64,000 nucleotides of DNA from Chrysomallon squamiferum (GCA_012295275.1 CM022674.1:990611-1054610), one strand, 5' to 3'. Positions 12,368 through 26,518 are shown, counted from the first letter of the stretch. Notes: generated from the letters alone by a model not told the origin. Numbers and translations: made by a program.

Positions 12368-13680
12368 TTTTTTGACATTCATCGCAGGAAAATTCCAGTA
12401 GATTCTTCAGAAATAATGCAGGAATATTCTGCTACATTCATTAGAAAAAAACAATAATAATAATAGTAAAAAAGATTACTGCTCTTGAAAACGAAATATT
12501 GAACTAATAGTTTTGAGGGAAAACACTGAAAAATATGCCAAGATTTTAGTTGACGAATTAAGCCTTGTTTCCAATTCGCATTTTTCTAATCAGCATTTAT
12601 ATATTTTATGTACTTATACTAATCTTTTTATGCAAATATACAAATCTAAATATTATCTGAGAAATACTCCAAGACAGTACGAGAAGAAGAAACAGTTGCA
12701 TCATACTGTCCTGGCAGGGTAAACTCTTTACATAATGTAAAAAAACGGACATTTTTGTTTTTCGCTATTTTATGTTGTTCTGCTAACCTTCAATATTGTA
12801 TGCTAATATTTTGAGTTTAAACTTACTGGGTAAATGTAAAAATAAAATGTCACATTTAATTGTTTTTCAATCTGAATGCTTTGAGTATTAAAAATATAAT
12901 CTGTGAATGTTATTTTAACAAATAATTATTATGCATTTACCTTTTTGACTACATATGTTTGATTTTTATAAAAACTTTTTATGTGTGTGTTCAGTATAGC
13001 TCACCAATAAATTAATTAAACTTCTGATTGTGCTTGTTATTACTATTCCTGTTACCCATTAAACAAACAGTATTTGATAATCATACACAAAAAACAACAA
13101 CAATAATAATAATAGTAATAATAATAATAATAATAATGGTTTTGAATGCGAACCAACTATATGATCAAGCCAACAATGACATCCTTTACCAAATCCAGTT
13201 TACTTTAGAGATCTGGATAATACAGTTTGTTAATACGACATTACGTCATTCTTCTAAATATATTATCTACAGTCGGCTGACCACATCGACAAACAGTTCA
13301 TAAAGAACAATAGCAGATCAAACAGGAATTGTGTATTTTTGTAATTCCTTCTCATAAGAATAAGTAGTTGAAAAAAATATTTGAACTATGGTGGAATAAG
13401 ACGATAACTGTAATCGATCTGAACATAAAACATGTCTGATGTATGAGAAAGTCAAAACTGACAACCAGCAGAGAGGAAAGATATGTCAGGATATCACATG
13501 AACATCGTAGATTTTGTTAGCTGACATAAACAGACCTTTAAACAAGACTATTAAATAATTAAATAAACTGATAACAGAATTTTGATCTTTATTACCAGTT
13601 TTGTATTGCTGCTACCTAAGCAAGAAGACTCTATGCATACAAAATAAATAAATAAATAAAAAATAAAAATAAAAATAAAA
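12360..13680. other. GST-A 3' flank and PAN unit P1 5' flank
   Basis: No exon recognised. The sequence is duplicated at about 24,330-25,640 and, in part, in front of P4 (about 31,490-31,960) and P6 (about 61,795-62,000). It ends in the PAN-family upstream block containing AATTAAATAAACTGATAA at about 13,557-13,574. Confidence 0.6.
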
Positions 13681-13721
13681 GTTTGAAATGTAACAAGGAA
13701 ACCTTTATCACGAGAGACAAG

Positions 13722-14126
13722 ATGAAGGTGTTCAAAACATCTGGATCTTTTTCTTTCTTGTTTCTGCTGATAACAACATCCCTACTTGACAACATGATAA
13801 CAGACGATTCAGTTTCTGTAAACAGTGATTCCGAAGTTCAAAACTTATTAAACAATTTAACAGAACGGAGAATTACATACATCGATACGCTCACACAAAC
13901 GCACCAAAGAAAAATAAACAAATCCCTTTACTAGAGTAAGGAGTGAAATTTATTGAAAAAAAAAAAAAAAATTAAATGTATTCATTGTAAAAATTATACA
14001 AAAAAAATTAACACAACTATCTTTATCTATTAAAAGTATTCAATACTGACAACTAAAATTTAGTTGTATATTAGATTAATATTTATCATTTCCGGTTCAT
14101 TGCAACCTTTACTGATATAGCTTCCC

Positions 14127-14161
<35 letters not shown>

Positions 14162-15163
14162 ATTAAAAGAAGACAAACAATATGTCGAAACAAAGTGTCT
14201 TGCATCTGGATTCAAGAGCACAGAGCAACACAGTGTATTTTTTCCTTTGAACCACAGTAATTTCAAACTATGGTAAAGTCTCTTTTCGCCGTGTATGTTT
14301 TTTTTTTTTTGTCTGTATGTCTGACTTTCTGTATGTGAACTGTCAAGGGAAACTGAGTGGTCTAGTGTTCACCCATTTAGTTGTACGAACCGCATCATAA
14401 TGATGATAATAATAACATGCTGATGATGTTAATAAAGATAATGAATATGATCATAATAAAGTTAATGATGTGCATAATAATTAATATTATGATTATAATA
14501 ATGACGATAGTGATAAAGTATTGATGATGCTGATAATAATGAGAATGTGTGACCTTGAACCCAGATGCAAGACGTTCAGGTTTGAAAAGTCGTCTGCCAA
14601 ATGTTTTCTTTACAGTGAAGCTGTCACTGGAGGCTGCAATGCGCCAGTACTGAGTAACATTTCTAGTTACTACACACATCAAGGTAAATATCTATCTATC
14701 TATCTATCTTTCTGTCTGTCTCTCTGGCTGTCTATCTATCTCTCTGTCTGTCAATCTATCTGTCTATATATTCTATTCTTATTTAATTCTTAACCACAAA
14801 AGTAGGTACGTCAACTTCATAATCACTGTAACAAGGTGATAGCAATAACTGCAGTAGTGTCAGCAGCAATTATTATTATTATTATCATTGTATTTTGTTG
14901 TTGTTGTTGATGATGATGATATAATTTCATAATAACTGCAGAGAGATTATCAGCCTGGTTAGCGCTCGTTTACGAGGATTCGAGCAAGGCATTGCACCTA
15001 TACGACACTGAAAACCACTCTTGGGAAACGTTTGAACTTCGTGATGCGATGTCTCAAGTCCACTGGGACATGAACACACAAAGAGTCTTCTGGTTCGACA
15101 GACAAGAAAAAAAGATCTGGTCATCAAGTCTTTTGGGAAATGACAAAAAACTGATTTCTACTG
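13722..15163 (+). pseudogene. PAN-propeller unit P1, exon 1 broken, exons 3-6 absent
   Basis: The signal-peptide part starts at ATG 13722 (MKVFKTSGSFSFLFLLI) and matches the intact gene P4 until about 13,860. The middle of the PAN domain is then replaced by about 680 bp of unrelated sequence. The C-terminal half of the PAN exon resumes at about 14,548 (CDLEPRCKTFRFEKSSAKC) and ends at an intact donor after 14682. Exon 2 (14942-15163, phase 1-1) is open and encodes the first propeller strands with VHWDMNTQRVFWFDRQEKKIW, a YWTD-type motif. No exons 3 to 6 follow before unit B begins. Not expected to make a complete protein. The break in exon 1 predates the tandem duplication because unit B shares it. 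Confidence 0.8.
14085..14270 (-). pseudogene. Antisense degraded PAN-exon fragment inside P1
   Basis: Read on the - strand, this segment aligns at nucleotide level with the PAN exon: the CCAGATGCAAGAC core is preserved between TGTGTTGCTCTGTG and AAAGGTTGCAATG, which match the CAAQC and GGCN coding segments. The reading frame is destroyed by stops and a poly-A insertion. It lies in the gap that splits P1 exon 1, in opposite orientation. The copy in unit B is at about 26,040-26,205. Confidence 0.55.
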
Positions 15164-15297
<134 letters not shown>

Positions 15298-15512
15298 TCA
15301 GTAGTTCTTTCTGTATACGCTCTATTTCTCTTTTTCCATCTTTCGAAGTCTGGACAACAACAACAACAGCAACAACAAAATTCGATTTTTAAATGCAGTT
15401 TTTCGTTTTATTCAGTTTTTCATTTTAAAAAGAAAAAAAGAACTAGCATAAGATGCTAGATGTACATTCTCTGTAAAAGATAAAACAAAATAAAATAAAT
15501 AAATAAATCAAA

Positions 15513-15551
<39 letters not shown>

Positions 15552-15959
15552 TATTATATGAATATACATATCTGCAATCAATCTGAATGTTGCATATTTA
15601 CATATGTAAAAAAGAATTTGTGTGTTTGTATGTGTGTACATAATATGCATGTTATACTGAATGTATTTGCATGATCACAAGAAATAAATGAAACTAAGAA
15701 TATAGAACTAAGAGGTAAATGAATGAAAGAATGAATGAGTGAATAAATAAAACAAAATATCAGAAGAAGAAACAAACCTGCACCTTCCTTTGCTATGTGG
15801 GTGTTACAAACACGAAATTTAATTTAGTTGTTCTGTGTCTGAGACGAAAATCAAACTTCGACGTAAAGGTTTTGACTCCCTTTCGGTAACGTAAGTTTTG
15901 TTATTAGATTACCTTCGCAATCGATGATTTGAATTTCCCTGCAACAAAAGAAAATACAA

Positions 15960-16375
<416 letters not shown>

Positions 16376-16504
16376 ATTGTAGTAGTAGTAATAGTAGCGG
16401 TAGTAGCAGTAGATGTACCAATAATACCACTCCTCATAACAATACCAGAGCTGTACATACCATCGCTTCATTTGTAAAAACCAAAGTTAGAAGTCAGGCC
16501 ATTG

Positions 16505-16544
16505 TGACGTCAAACACTGTTCACACTATGACGCCATATAAATA
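16505..16544 (+). promoter_or_regulatory. Candidate distal promoter, unit B: CRE plus TATA-like box
   Basis: TGACGTCA (16505-16512) and TATAAATA (16537-16544), duplicate of the block at 4934-4973. In unit B the sequence next to the GST start codon is deleted, which would make this upstream block the only retained promoter-like element. Confidence 0.3.
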
Positions 16545-16777
16545 GCGGTTGCTAATGCTTAAAACGTCATAATCAATCATAATATGCAAAAATGAAGTGA
16601 CGGAGAAGGACAGAAAAAAGGAAAGAGAGGAGAGAGGAATCAGTCACGTATGCATATGTTATTTTTATTTTTATTTGTTAATGAAACCGTGGTATAAATA
16701 GAGATTAAATTTTCTAATAATTTATTTGAAAGATAACAACATTATTTTAAATAAATTGCTATTAAGCTGAATATATG

Positions 16778-16818
<41 letters not shown>

Positions 16819-16839
16819 TGATGATGATGATGATGATGA

Positions 16840-16889
<50 letters not shown>

Positions 16890-17177
16890 ATATAACAATT
16901 GATTAAATAAATAAAATAAAATAAAATAAAAACACATGCTCAGCCTGTTTTAAATACATACATTTTCATATATACAGAGAGAAATATAATAAAACAATTT
17001 TTTTTGTATTTACTTGTTTGTTTAGAAATTTCCTTGTTTGTTTGTTTGTTTGTTTGTTTTGTTGTTGTTGAATTTCCAGAATTACGAAAATAAAAGAAGG
17101 GTACTTTATTGTCAAATAAACAGGCTATTTTATGTTGCTTTCCTTTTAAGTGTTTTGTTGTTGTTTTAATCTATTAA

Positions 17178-17225
<48 letters not shown>

Positions 17226-17744
17226 TTTAATTTATTTTCTTTTTTTATTTAATTTGTATTATTTATTTATTTGTTTATTTATTTATTATTATTATTACTA
17301 CTACTATTTTGTTGTTGTTGCCTTGTTTTCTTTATTATCATCGTCATTTTATTATTTAAATAAGAAAGAAAAAAGTAGAAAATTAAATGTTTTATTTCAA
17401 ACGTAAGAACATTAACTGTAACACTAAAATAGGCAACAATGGAACTGTTGTACTTCGGCTGATGTATACTAAGAGGAAGAAAAAATAATTAAAATGTACG
17501 TATAATATAAATATGCCTATATTTATGTGCAGAAACACAGGATAAAATAGGAGAGAGAAATATACTACCTTACAGAGAAACAGTAAAACATAAATACTTT
17601 TTGTATAGCCCCAACCCATATCGACAATGGTGACCTTTCGGTGCAAAGTTCAGTCAGTGTTTAGGAACTTGGGTTTGACCTAAAACGATGATTTTTATCT
17701 GTTGCAAAATACAGATACCTTTTATATATAGGCCTATATATATA

Positions 17745-18287
17745 CAGTATTCCCTCGCTATTCGCGGGGGTTACGTTCTTTACCCCCGCGAATAGCGAAA
17801 AACCGCGAATATTGGATGCAGTTTTAAAACGTCTATTATGAGATTATATACGGTACTAAATGCTTCCCAAACACTTTCTAAAGACACTCTTACTCATTAA
17901 TACAGTAATAATGTAGTAATATTGCATGCAGTTATGTATTTCACTAATGTAGTAATGATAATGTAAACACATTTTAATTTTGTACTGAAACAATATTTTA
18001 ATCAGAAAGAAACGTAAGTACAGGAGGACAGTAACACCGCATAGCATAGTTACCCATACTGTATTACTGTACCGTAAAGTCATTTTGAAGACCTGCTCTG
18101 GCTTGTATCCCTTCTCCTCAATGAGTTTCTTAAAGGTCGAAAAGTCTCTATGACCTACAAAAACCCGGTTTACCGAGCATTTGTTTTTATGACGTTATGA
18201 CGCTAGCCTGGTATACCAGCACACGATGCGATAGGGTTAAGAGCCTAACCCGCGAATGGGGAACCGCGAACAGGTGAGGGTATACTG
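17745..18287. mobile_element. 543-bp Tigger/pogo-type MITE inserted in unit B
   Basis: The ends are CAGTATTCCCTCGCTATTCGC and its inverted counterpart reading CAGTATACCCTCACCTGTTCGC, flanked by TA on both sides (17743-17744 and 18288-18289). The same site in unit A (near 6200) is uninterrupted AT sequence. CAG termini, CCCTC subterminal motif and TA target duplication are typical of pogo/Tigger. The interior has no intact transposase. Confidence 0.85.
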
Positions 18288-18527
18288 TATATATTTTTTT
18301 TTTATTATTATTATTAGCTTACTAAAAATAACTTTCTGATTTTTATCTGAAATATAGTAATTATTATAACGTATCGGTACTAGTGAAAAGTACAGAAAAA
18401 AATACTGCTTTGTCATTGTGTTGAGCCAGTTTTTGCACTTTCAACCGTAACGTGACACCGTCACAATATAGATCCAGACATCCACCGTAAACCGCCAGAT
18501 AGTTTACTCTGATCAGCAGTAACAAAG

Positions 18528-19351
18528 ATGTCTGCCTACAAGCTCTACTATTTCACCGCTCGAGGTCGCGCCGAAGTTTGCCGTCTGCTGTTTGCGTACA
18601 AGGACGTGCAGTTCGAAGATGTGAGATACACAAGAGAAACGTGGCCTGCAGCGAAACGATGTAAATGGAATTATTTATTAGCTGCGACTGGTTTTCTTTT
18701 ATTTAGCTGACTTGACACGAACGTGATCGAAAAATGTTTGCTACGATAACGCTTTTAACAGGATGTTTACTGTCGATGTGATGATAAAATACTTTATATC
18801 TAAAGTCCAACAATCAACTAACTGTACGTTATCTTGGAGACTAAAATATTGTGTTTTTGAAGCTTTTTTAGTTGCATGTTCGATTTAGAAAGTTGAAAGA
18901 ATAGTGAATTAAAGTTCAATGATTGACCATTATCGTATGCACATTTGACGAACCTTCCGACATACTTGATAAGTATTGTATATTATTGTCGGGAGAAGTA
19001 ATGAAGGAATTATCCAGTTGCATCTCCTGTTCCGGAACCCATCCCTGGCGATCCCAGAGATCGGATCCGTGATAGGCGTGCCCGAACCTTGAATTGGACG
19101 TGGGCACGTAAAAAGAGTTCTCCATCCATCCTATCCAGTTGCATAGCCACTGCTAGCACGATTTTGTTTCGTGATTAGTAGCCAAGCAATTTGGAAGAGA
19201 AACCTGGGACATGAAGCAGTTCGACCTCTGTGGCTGTTTCTGTGCCGAAAACCCAGAACAGTTATTTCAATTAAATTAGTTACTGAGTTAGGTTAATAAG
19301 TACGTTAGATATTTTTGTGGTATTTTTAAATTGTCACACTTACACTCTCTA

Positions 19352-19394
<43 letters not shown>

Positions 19395-20096
19395 CTGTAT
19401 GTTTGAAACTTTTATTACAAAACAGAACTATTAAATCGCAGAATCATGCATGGATAAAATGTATGTATTTACTTTTAACTTATAATTTATAGAGGATATA
19501 TTTTTGTATTTGATATTGTGAACGTGACTAAGAGAGTTCTTAAAAAAAAACGAAAAATGTTTCATCAGCTTCTAATTGAGTGAGATGCCAGTACTTGAGT
19601 ACTTGCAGTGTTGAATATCAGGTAAGAAACCTGATGCATTCTATTAACCTGAGATCGTATCAAATATCCACATCATTTTCATTAACTGGACAAAAAACAA
19701 ACAAATAAAATAGTGTTAATTATAAAGTGGATTAGTGATTGTGTATAGGATTGATATTAATACTTTTAATGCTGTGTTGAGCCTGGTCACCGAATGCTTG
19801 TCATGGTTGTAAGATTAAATCTTATCTGTGTCCTTATTCATGAATTTATTATTGTTTTGATTTACTTGATTTTTTAAATTTTTTATTGTAATGTAGATCA
19901 AAATGTATATAGCTAACAGGCATAATTGTTTTCTACATATATATTATTTTTTTAACTTGCTTTAATATTATTTCTTACTTTGCTTTTTTTTTTTATTTTT
20001 ATTTATTTATTTATTTATTTTTAACTTGCTTTATTCTCATTTCTTACTTTGCTTTTTTATTTTTATTTATTTACTTATTTATTTATTTATATTTTA

Positions 20097-20128
<32 letters not shown>

Positions 20129-21265
20129 CTGTAAATTTCAGACATATTTATTCTTGATCATAGTGTTTTCAATTCAACTGAAACTCAATGTTTTCATTTT
20201 TTTTCCATTTCTTAAAATCTCATTTTGTTTAATTTATTGTTGTATTTTTGTTATTTTATTTTTTTTTTTTATTTTATTTTTATTTTTTATTTCCAGCATT
20301 TCCAACTGGACACTTGCCATGCTTGGAGGTCGATGGCAAAAAACTTTCTCAGACCGTCGCCATAACTAACTTCATAGCCCGAAAACTAGGTTATTAGGTT
20401 ATGTAAAACTGCTTTTATGATAATAATTAGAACTAATAATAAATAAAAGTTTATAGCAGGATGTAATCCTATAGCAGATTATATTCTACTATCATATTAG
20501 TTTAAGTAATCAGCTAATTTTTATTAATTTCTTACAAGGCCTACTAACATTTTTTTAATTTAATTTTTATATATATATATATATTTTGTTTTTTTTTTGG
20601 TTTTTTTTTTTTTTTTTTTTTTGATTATTATTTATTATTAAATGACTGAATCCCACTAACATTTAGTTTTGTTATGGTAGAACCAACATACCCTACCAAC
20701 ATCTAATTTTGTTGTTTTAGGAATATCCTACCAGATTTTTTTCTTTTTTTCTTTTTCTTTTCTAGGACTGTCTTACTAGCATCTGTTTCTGTTGCTGTCA
20801 GACTGTATTCTCTTAACATTTAGTTTTGTTACCTCACTATACACTGCTGAAATCCACTTTCTTAGTAGAACTATCTTATTAACTTCAAATTTGGTTGTGG
20901 AAAGACAACTCTTATCCTCTGGTTTTCTTGTTATAACTATTGTCTCTATTTTTCAAATAAGATTTATTTAGTTTTTTGAAAAACTATCCATTCATTCAGT
21001 TTTTTTGGTGTAAGACTTAAACCTGTTAAACGACAGTTTTTCCTATTCTGATAGGACTGTATATAACATCTGCTGTAGGATTATATCCTACTAAGGCCTG
21101 GTTCTGTTGTTGTAGGACTCTATCCTACTGATGTCTGGGAACAAGCCAGGACTGATGAGATAATTCAGTCAATTCAGGACTTTCTGTACGCCTTTATCAA
21201 AGCCCTCCATGAGAAAGATGAAACTAAGAAGGTTTTTTCAAACACACACACACACACACTCACAC

Positions 21266-21321
<56 letters not shown>

Positions 21322-21453
21322 ACACATACACAGACACACACGCACACACATACATATATACACACATGTACACACACACACACATACACACACATATATA
21401 CACACACACATATACACCCATGTTCACTTACACACACATACACACATTCACAC

Positions 21454-21491
<38 letters not shown>

Positions 21492-22634
21492 GTACACTCA
21501 CACATACACAGACACATACACACAGACATGCACATGCACACACACAAAAAACAAACATGCATGTTCAGGAAGCTGAACTAAATAACATTTAAATGTGTGT
21601 ACACATTGTTACATGTCTGAAATTTGCAGCTATGTTTACACAGTTGTGTCCAGTGATATCAGCACAACATTTAATGTTTTTCTTACTGATTAATAATGAA
21701 TTATATCAAAAAAAAAAAAAAAAAAATAAATATATAATAATAATAATAATAAGTATTTTACTGTAAAAAAAATATATATTTAAAATCCATTTTGATTTTA
21801 GAAAAATACTTTCTAAATGTGTTTCAATTATTTTTATATGTATAAATATTTCAAAATATGTTTATTTTTTAACATTTAATAAGGTTATATTTTATTCCAA
21901 GTAAATGTTCATATGTATGTGTTATATATATATATATATGTTTGTATGTACATACATATGTATATACGTTTTGGTATGAATACTGCCTGTATATAACACA
22001 TGACTATATATAACATACGTGACTATATTTCCACACACACACATACCCCTGTAAGCAGTGGAATCACTGTTTAACTCTGAATTTTATAATGAGGTTGATT
22101 CGATTTCAGTATCATGTTTTACAAACAGGTTGATCAATGTCAAAACAACACCTGTTTTTAATAAATAAAAAAAAGAAACTACAACAAACAAAACAAACCA
22201 GGCAACAGATTCAGATTATAATGTAACAGATAACTGTAATAAATTAATTCTTCACCAATCAAAATTAATTACTAAACCAGGATCACCTTGAGATTGCCTT
22301 GTGCTTTATCTTGTTGATGGGATTATAACTTAAAGTGGCTAAATGCAGATTTATCTTTACATTGGATTTGCGTAGTTATTACAGTGAACTGAGAAAATTA
22401 ATGATGAAGAGAAATATGGCAGTTTAACGAAAATTATTATTATTTTTTTATTTTTTTTTATGACATTTATCACATTATCAGTAACAGATGTGACACTCCA
22501 GTTTAAAAAAAAAAAAATTGAATTTATTTATTTAAATTTAATATTTGTCAGCTTCATGTTATTGCAGGATACACTAAAGTAGTTGTACATGTATTTGTTC
22601 TTATTAAATAATAATTGAATTTTCAAAAATTACG

Positions 22635-22706
<72 letters not shown>

Positions 22707-24291
22707 ATATGGATGGATGGATTTGTGTATGAATGTACATGCGTGTGCATGTGTCCATGTTCATATGTTTATGTATTGTTTATCTTTGCTTGTATATATA
22801 TGTTTCTGTGACCCTTTATGTCTGCATAACGTGTAAATTAATTACTTTTCCTGTTTCAGGAAGAATTGAAAAAGACAGTGGGAAAAGAAGATTACCTAAA
22901 ATTGTGTGCCAAAATGGAGATGTGGCTGAAAGAGAATGCAGGCAACGGGGTCTTCGTGGGCAAAGAAGTACGTGAAATACACTTAAATTTCTCCATTTTC
23001 AGTACTGATACAAAAAACCTTTGAAACAGAATTATTAATTAATATGCTGATGAAAAAAATAACAGCAACCACAAACAGAGCAGAAGGAAGTATTCAACAA
23101 AAGTGATACTGGTTTTTGTTCTTTTAAATATAATGTAACTGTGTGTGTGTCTTTGTGTGTGTGTGTGTGTTGTGTGTCTTTGTGTGTGTGTGTGTGTGTT
23201 GTGTGTGTGTTGTGTGTCAGTTAAGAAATTGTATATTTTAAGTGACTGTTATAGCATCAAAATTTCGACTTCCCTTGATCCTGTAGGTGAACAATCAAAA
23301 TAACAGAATCTCTGGACTTTCTTAAATCAGTTTTCAGTCCTCTACACCCTCCTTGGTATCAGAGTTCAATGTTCTTCAAATACATAGGTACAGCCCAACA
23401 TTGTTATTTATTTTTGTTGTTGTTGTTTGTTAAATAGGACAAGAATGTCAGATATCAAATGCAAGGAGCGAGTTCTATTACAAAATAAAATTTATGCTCT
23501 GATTTTTGCCATTTGATGAATTGTTTATCAACTTTGGTATATTTCTGTGTCAGAAATGTAATAAATGGAATTTAAATTTCCAATAACAGTAAAATTAACA
23601 AACTGTAGAATTCTGCCAGTTAAAATTTGATATTCTTACCCTTACTTTTGGTTGTGAAATGTTTGTGATCTTTCAGAATATTTTGTTTTTAATAATAATT
23701 ATGTATCGTGTGTGTGTGTGTGTGTATGTGTTTGTATGTGCGTTATATTTATAATATAAAACAAACTGATATAATATATATTTCATTCACAATTGGAAAT
23801 TTTATTTATCTGCTTTTGGTTGTGTATGCAGCTGTTTTGTAATCAGGATTTAAAAAAAAAAACACTAATTGTTTTTAATATTTTATTTATATGATTATGA
23901 TTTTTGAAAATTATTTTCACATTTATTTAAAAACAGTTATTTTTATTCATTTATTTATATATTCACTTAACATATTTGGTTTTAATTATACAATTATGAA
24001 TTTAATGAAGTATCTTTTTGCTGTTATTAATTGATATATTTTTCCGGTTTTTTTTTTTCTGTAATTACGATTTTTAAAAATGTGTATTTTATTTAATATT
24101 TTTATAAATTTCAGATCACCGTGGCAGACATCGCTGTCTTTGAATTGCTGTGGAGCACAAAGAAACACGCAGTAAACAACAGCGTCTTCACAGACGACAA
24201 GTACAAGAGTCTGATAGAAAACTTCAAAAAAGTCGAGTCGCACCCAAAAATTGCCGCGTGGATTGAAAAACGGCCAGACACAAAACTGTGA
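18528..24291 (+). CDS. Sigma-class glutathione S-transferase, copy B (five exons, 208 aa)
   Basis: Exons: 18528-18660, 20297-20389, 21116-21231, 22860-22967 and 24115-24291, with lengths and phases identical to copy A. All frames are open and all junctions GT-AG, so it looks functional. Tyr8, Arg14, Trp39, Lys43 and Gln63 are kept. Differences from copy A include Asp10 to Thr, Pro44 to Arg, Gln50 to His in the TGxLP loop, Ser64 to Thr and Ile65 to Val in SQxxAI, the AWVKAV helix changed to AFIKAL, and the last two residues. Residues 50 and 64 line the glutathione site in the family, so affinity or specificity may have shifted. The region just upstream of the start codon is 175 bp shorter than in copy A, so expression may also differ. 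Confidence 0.92.
19024..19131 (+). mobile_element. 108-bp SINE-like insertion with 13-bp target-site duplication
   Basis: TATCCAGTTGCAT occurs at 19011-19023 and again at 19132-19144. Unit A has it once (around 7131). The inserted body is GC-rich, unlike its surroundings, and ends in a CATC repeat, as expected for a 5'-truncated retroposon with a simple-repeat tail. No full tRNA-like head is present, so the SINE family is not identified. Confidence 0.7.
21241..21545. repeat. (CA)n microsatellite in GST-B intron 3
   Basis: Counterpart of 9680-10025, again starting immediately after the exon 3 donor. A (GT)n of about 70 bp at 22,637-22,706 lies further along the intron and is expanded relative to copy A. 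Confidence 0.9.
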
Positions 24292-25682
24292 AAAGGGACA
24301 CAACTCTGCAAAAATAACTTCCAATAAAACACCAATAAATTTTTTGACATTCATCGCAGGAAAATTCCAGTAGTTTCTTCAGAAATAATGCAGGAATATT
24401 CTGCTACATTCATTAAAAAAAAAATCAATAATAATAATAGTAAAACAAATTACTGCACTTGAACTAATAGTTTTGAGGGAAAACACTGAAAAATATGCCA
24501 AGATTTTAGTTGAAGAATTAAGCCTTGTTTCCAATTCCCATTTTTCTAATCAACATTTATATATTTTAAGTACTTATACTAATCTTTTTATGCAAATATA
24601 CAAATCTAAATATTATCTGGGAAATACTCCAAGACAATACGAGAAGAAGAAACAGTTGCATCATACTGTCCTGGCAGGGTAAATTCTTTACATAATGTAA
24701 AAAAACGGACATTTTTGTTTTTCGCTATTTTATGTTGTTCTGCTAACCTTCAATATTATATGCTAATATTTTGAGTTTAAACTTAATGGGTAAATGTAAA
24801 AATAAAACGTCACATTTAATTGTTTTTCAAATTGAATGCTTTGAGTATTAAAAATATAATCTGTGAATGTTATTTTAACAAATAATTATTACACATTTAC
24901 CTTTTTGACTACATATTTTTTTTTTTGTGATTTTTATAAAAACATTTTATGTGTGTGTTCAATATAGCTCACCAATAAATTAATTAAATTTCTGATTGTG
25001 CTTGTTATTACTATTCCTGTTACCCATTAAACAAACAGTATTTAATAATCATACACAAAACAACAACAACAATAATAATAATAATAATATAAATAATAAT
25101 AATGGTTTTGAATGCGAACTAACTGACTATATGATCAAGCCAACAATGACATCCTTTACCAAATCCAGTTTACTTTAGAGATCTGGATAATACATTTGTT
25201 AATACGACTTTACGTCATTCTTCTAAACAGTATATTATGTACAGTCGGCTGACCACATCGACAAACAGTTCATAAAGAACAATAGCAGATCAAACAGGAA
25301 TTGTGTATTTTTATAAATTCCTTCTCATAAGAATAAGTAGTTGAAAAAAATATTTGAACTATGGTGGAATAAGACGATAACTGGAATCGATCTGAATCAT
25401 AAAACAAGTCTGACAACCAGCAGATATGAACGATATATCAGGTTATTACGTGAACATCGTAGATTTTGTTAGTTGACATAATCAGTCTGCTACTTAGTCT
25501 ATTAAATAATTAAATAAACTGATAAGAGAGTCGATTAGATTTTTGATCTTTATTACCAGTTTTGTATTACTGCTACCTAAACAAGAAGACTATGCATACA
25601 AAAAAAAAAAAAAAAATAAAAAATAAAAAATAAAAATAAAAGTTTGAAATGTAACAAGGGAACCTCTGTAGCGAGAAACAAG

Positions 25683-25880
25683 ATGAAGATGTTCAAAATA
25701 TCTTGATAGCAACATCCCTACTTGACAACATGATAACAGACGCTTTAGTTCCAGCAAACAGTGATTCCGTGAGTTCAAAACTGACAAAAAATAACAATTT
25801 GACAGAATGGAGAATTACATACATCGATACGCTCACACAAACGCATCAAAAAAAAAAAAAAAAATCCCTTTACTAGAGTA
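25683..25880 (+). pseudogene. PAN-propeller unit P2, 5' remnant only
   Basis: Starts like P1 (ATGAAGATGTTCAAAATATC) but has lost the middle of the signal-peptide coding region, so the frame is broken. It then shows the same non-PAN sequence as P1 (GAGAATTACATACATCGATAC). The C-terminal PAN half and exon 2 present in P1 (14,548-15,163) are missing: unit B runs from the GATAAT-type repeat at about 26,500 straight into (CT)n at 26,519. A dead remnant. Confidence 0.8.
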
Positions 25881-26039
25881 AGGATTGAAATTTCTGAAAA
25901 AAATAAATAAATGTATTCATTGTAAAAATTTATACAAAAAAAAATTAATACAACTATCTTTATCTATTAAAACTATTCAATATTGACAACTAAAATTTAG
26001 TCGTATCTTAGATTAATGTTTATCATTTCCGGTTCACTG

Positions 26040-26205
26040 AAACCTTTACTGATAGCTTCCCTGTACAACAACAAAAACACGAATTAAAAAGAAGGCAAAC
26101 AATATGTCGAAACAAAGTGTCTTGCATCTGGATTCAAGAGCACAGAGCAACACAATGTATTTTTTCCTTTGAACCACAGTAATTTCAAACTGTGGTAAAG
26201 TCTCT
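26040..26205 (-). pseudogene. Antisense PAN-exon fragment inside P2
   Basis: Duplicate of the antisense fragment at about 14,085-14,270, without the poly-A insertion. It carries the same CCAGATGCAAGAC core on the - strand. Confidence 0.5.
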
Positions 26206-26514
26206 TTTCGCCGTGTGCGTATGTGTATGTCTGAGTGTTTGATTTTTGTCTGTATGTGTGTTCGTCTGTATGAATGACTTTGTGTATGTGAACTGTCAAG
26301 GGAAGCTGAGTGGTCTATTGTTCACCCATTTAGTTGTAGGAACCTAATCATAATGATGATAATAATAACATGTTGATGATGTTAATAAAGATTAGGAATA
26401 TGATCGTAATAAAGTTAACGATGGGCATAATAATGAATATTATGATTATAATAATGAGGATAATGATAAAGTATTGATGATGCTGATAATAATGATGATG
26501 ATAATCATTTTATT

Positions 26515-26518
<4 letters not shown>

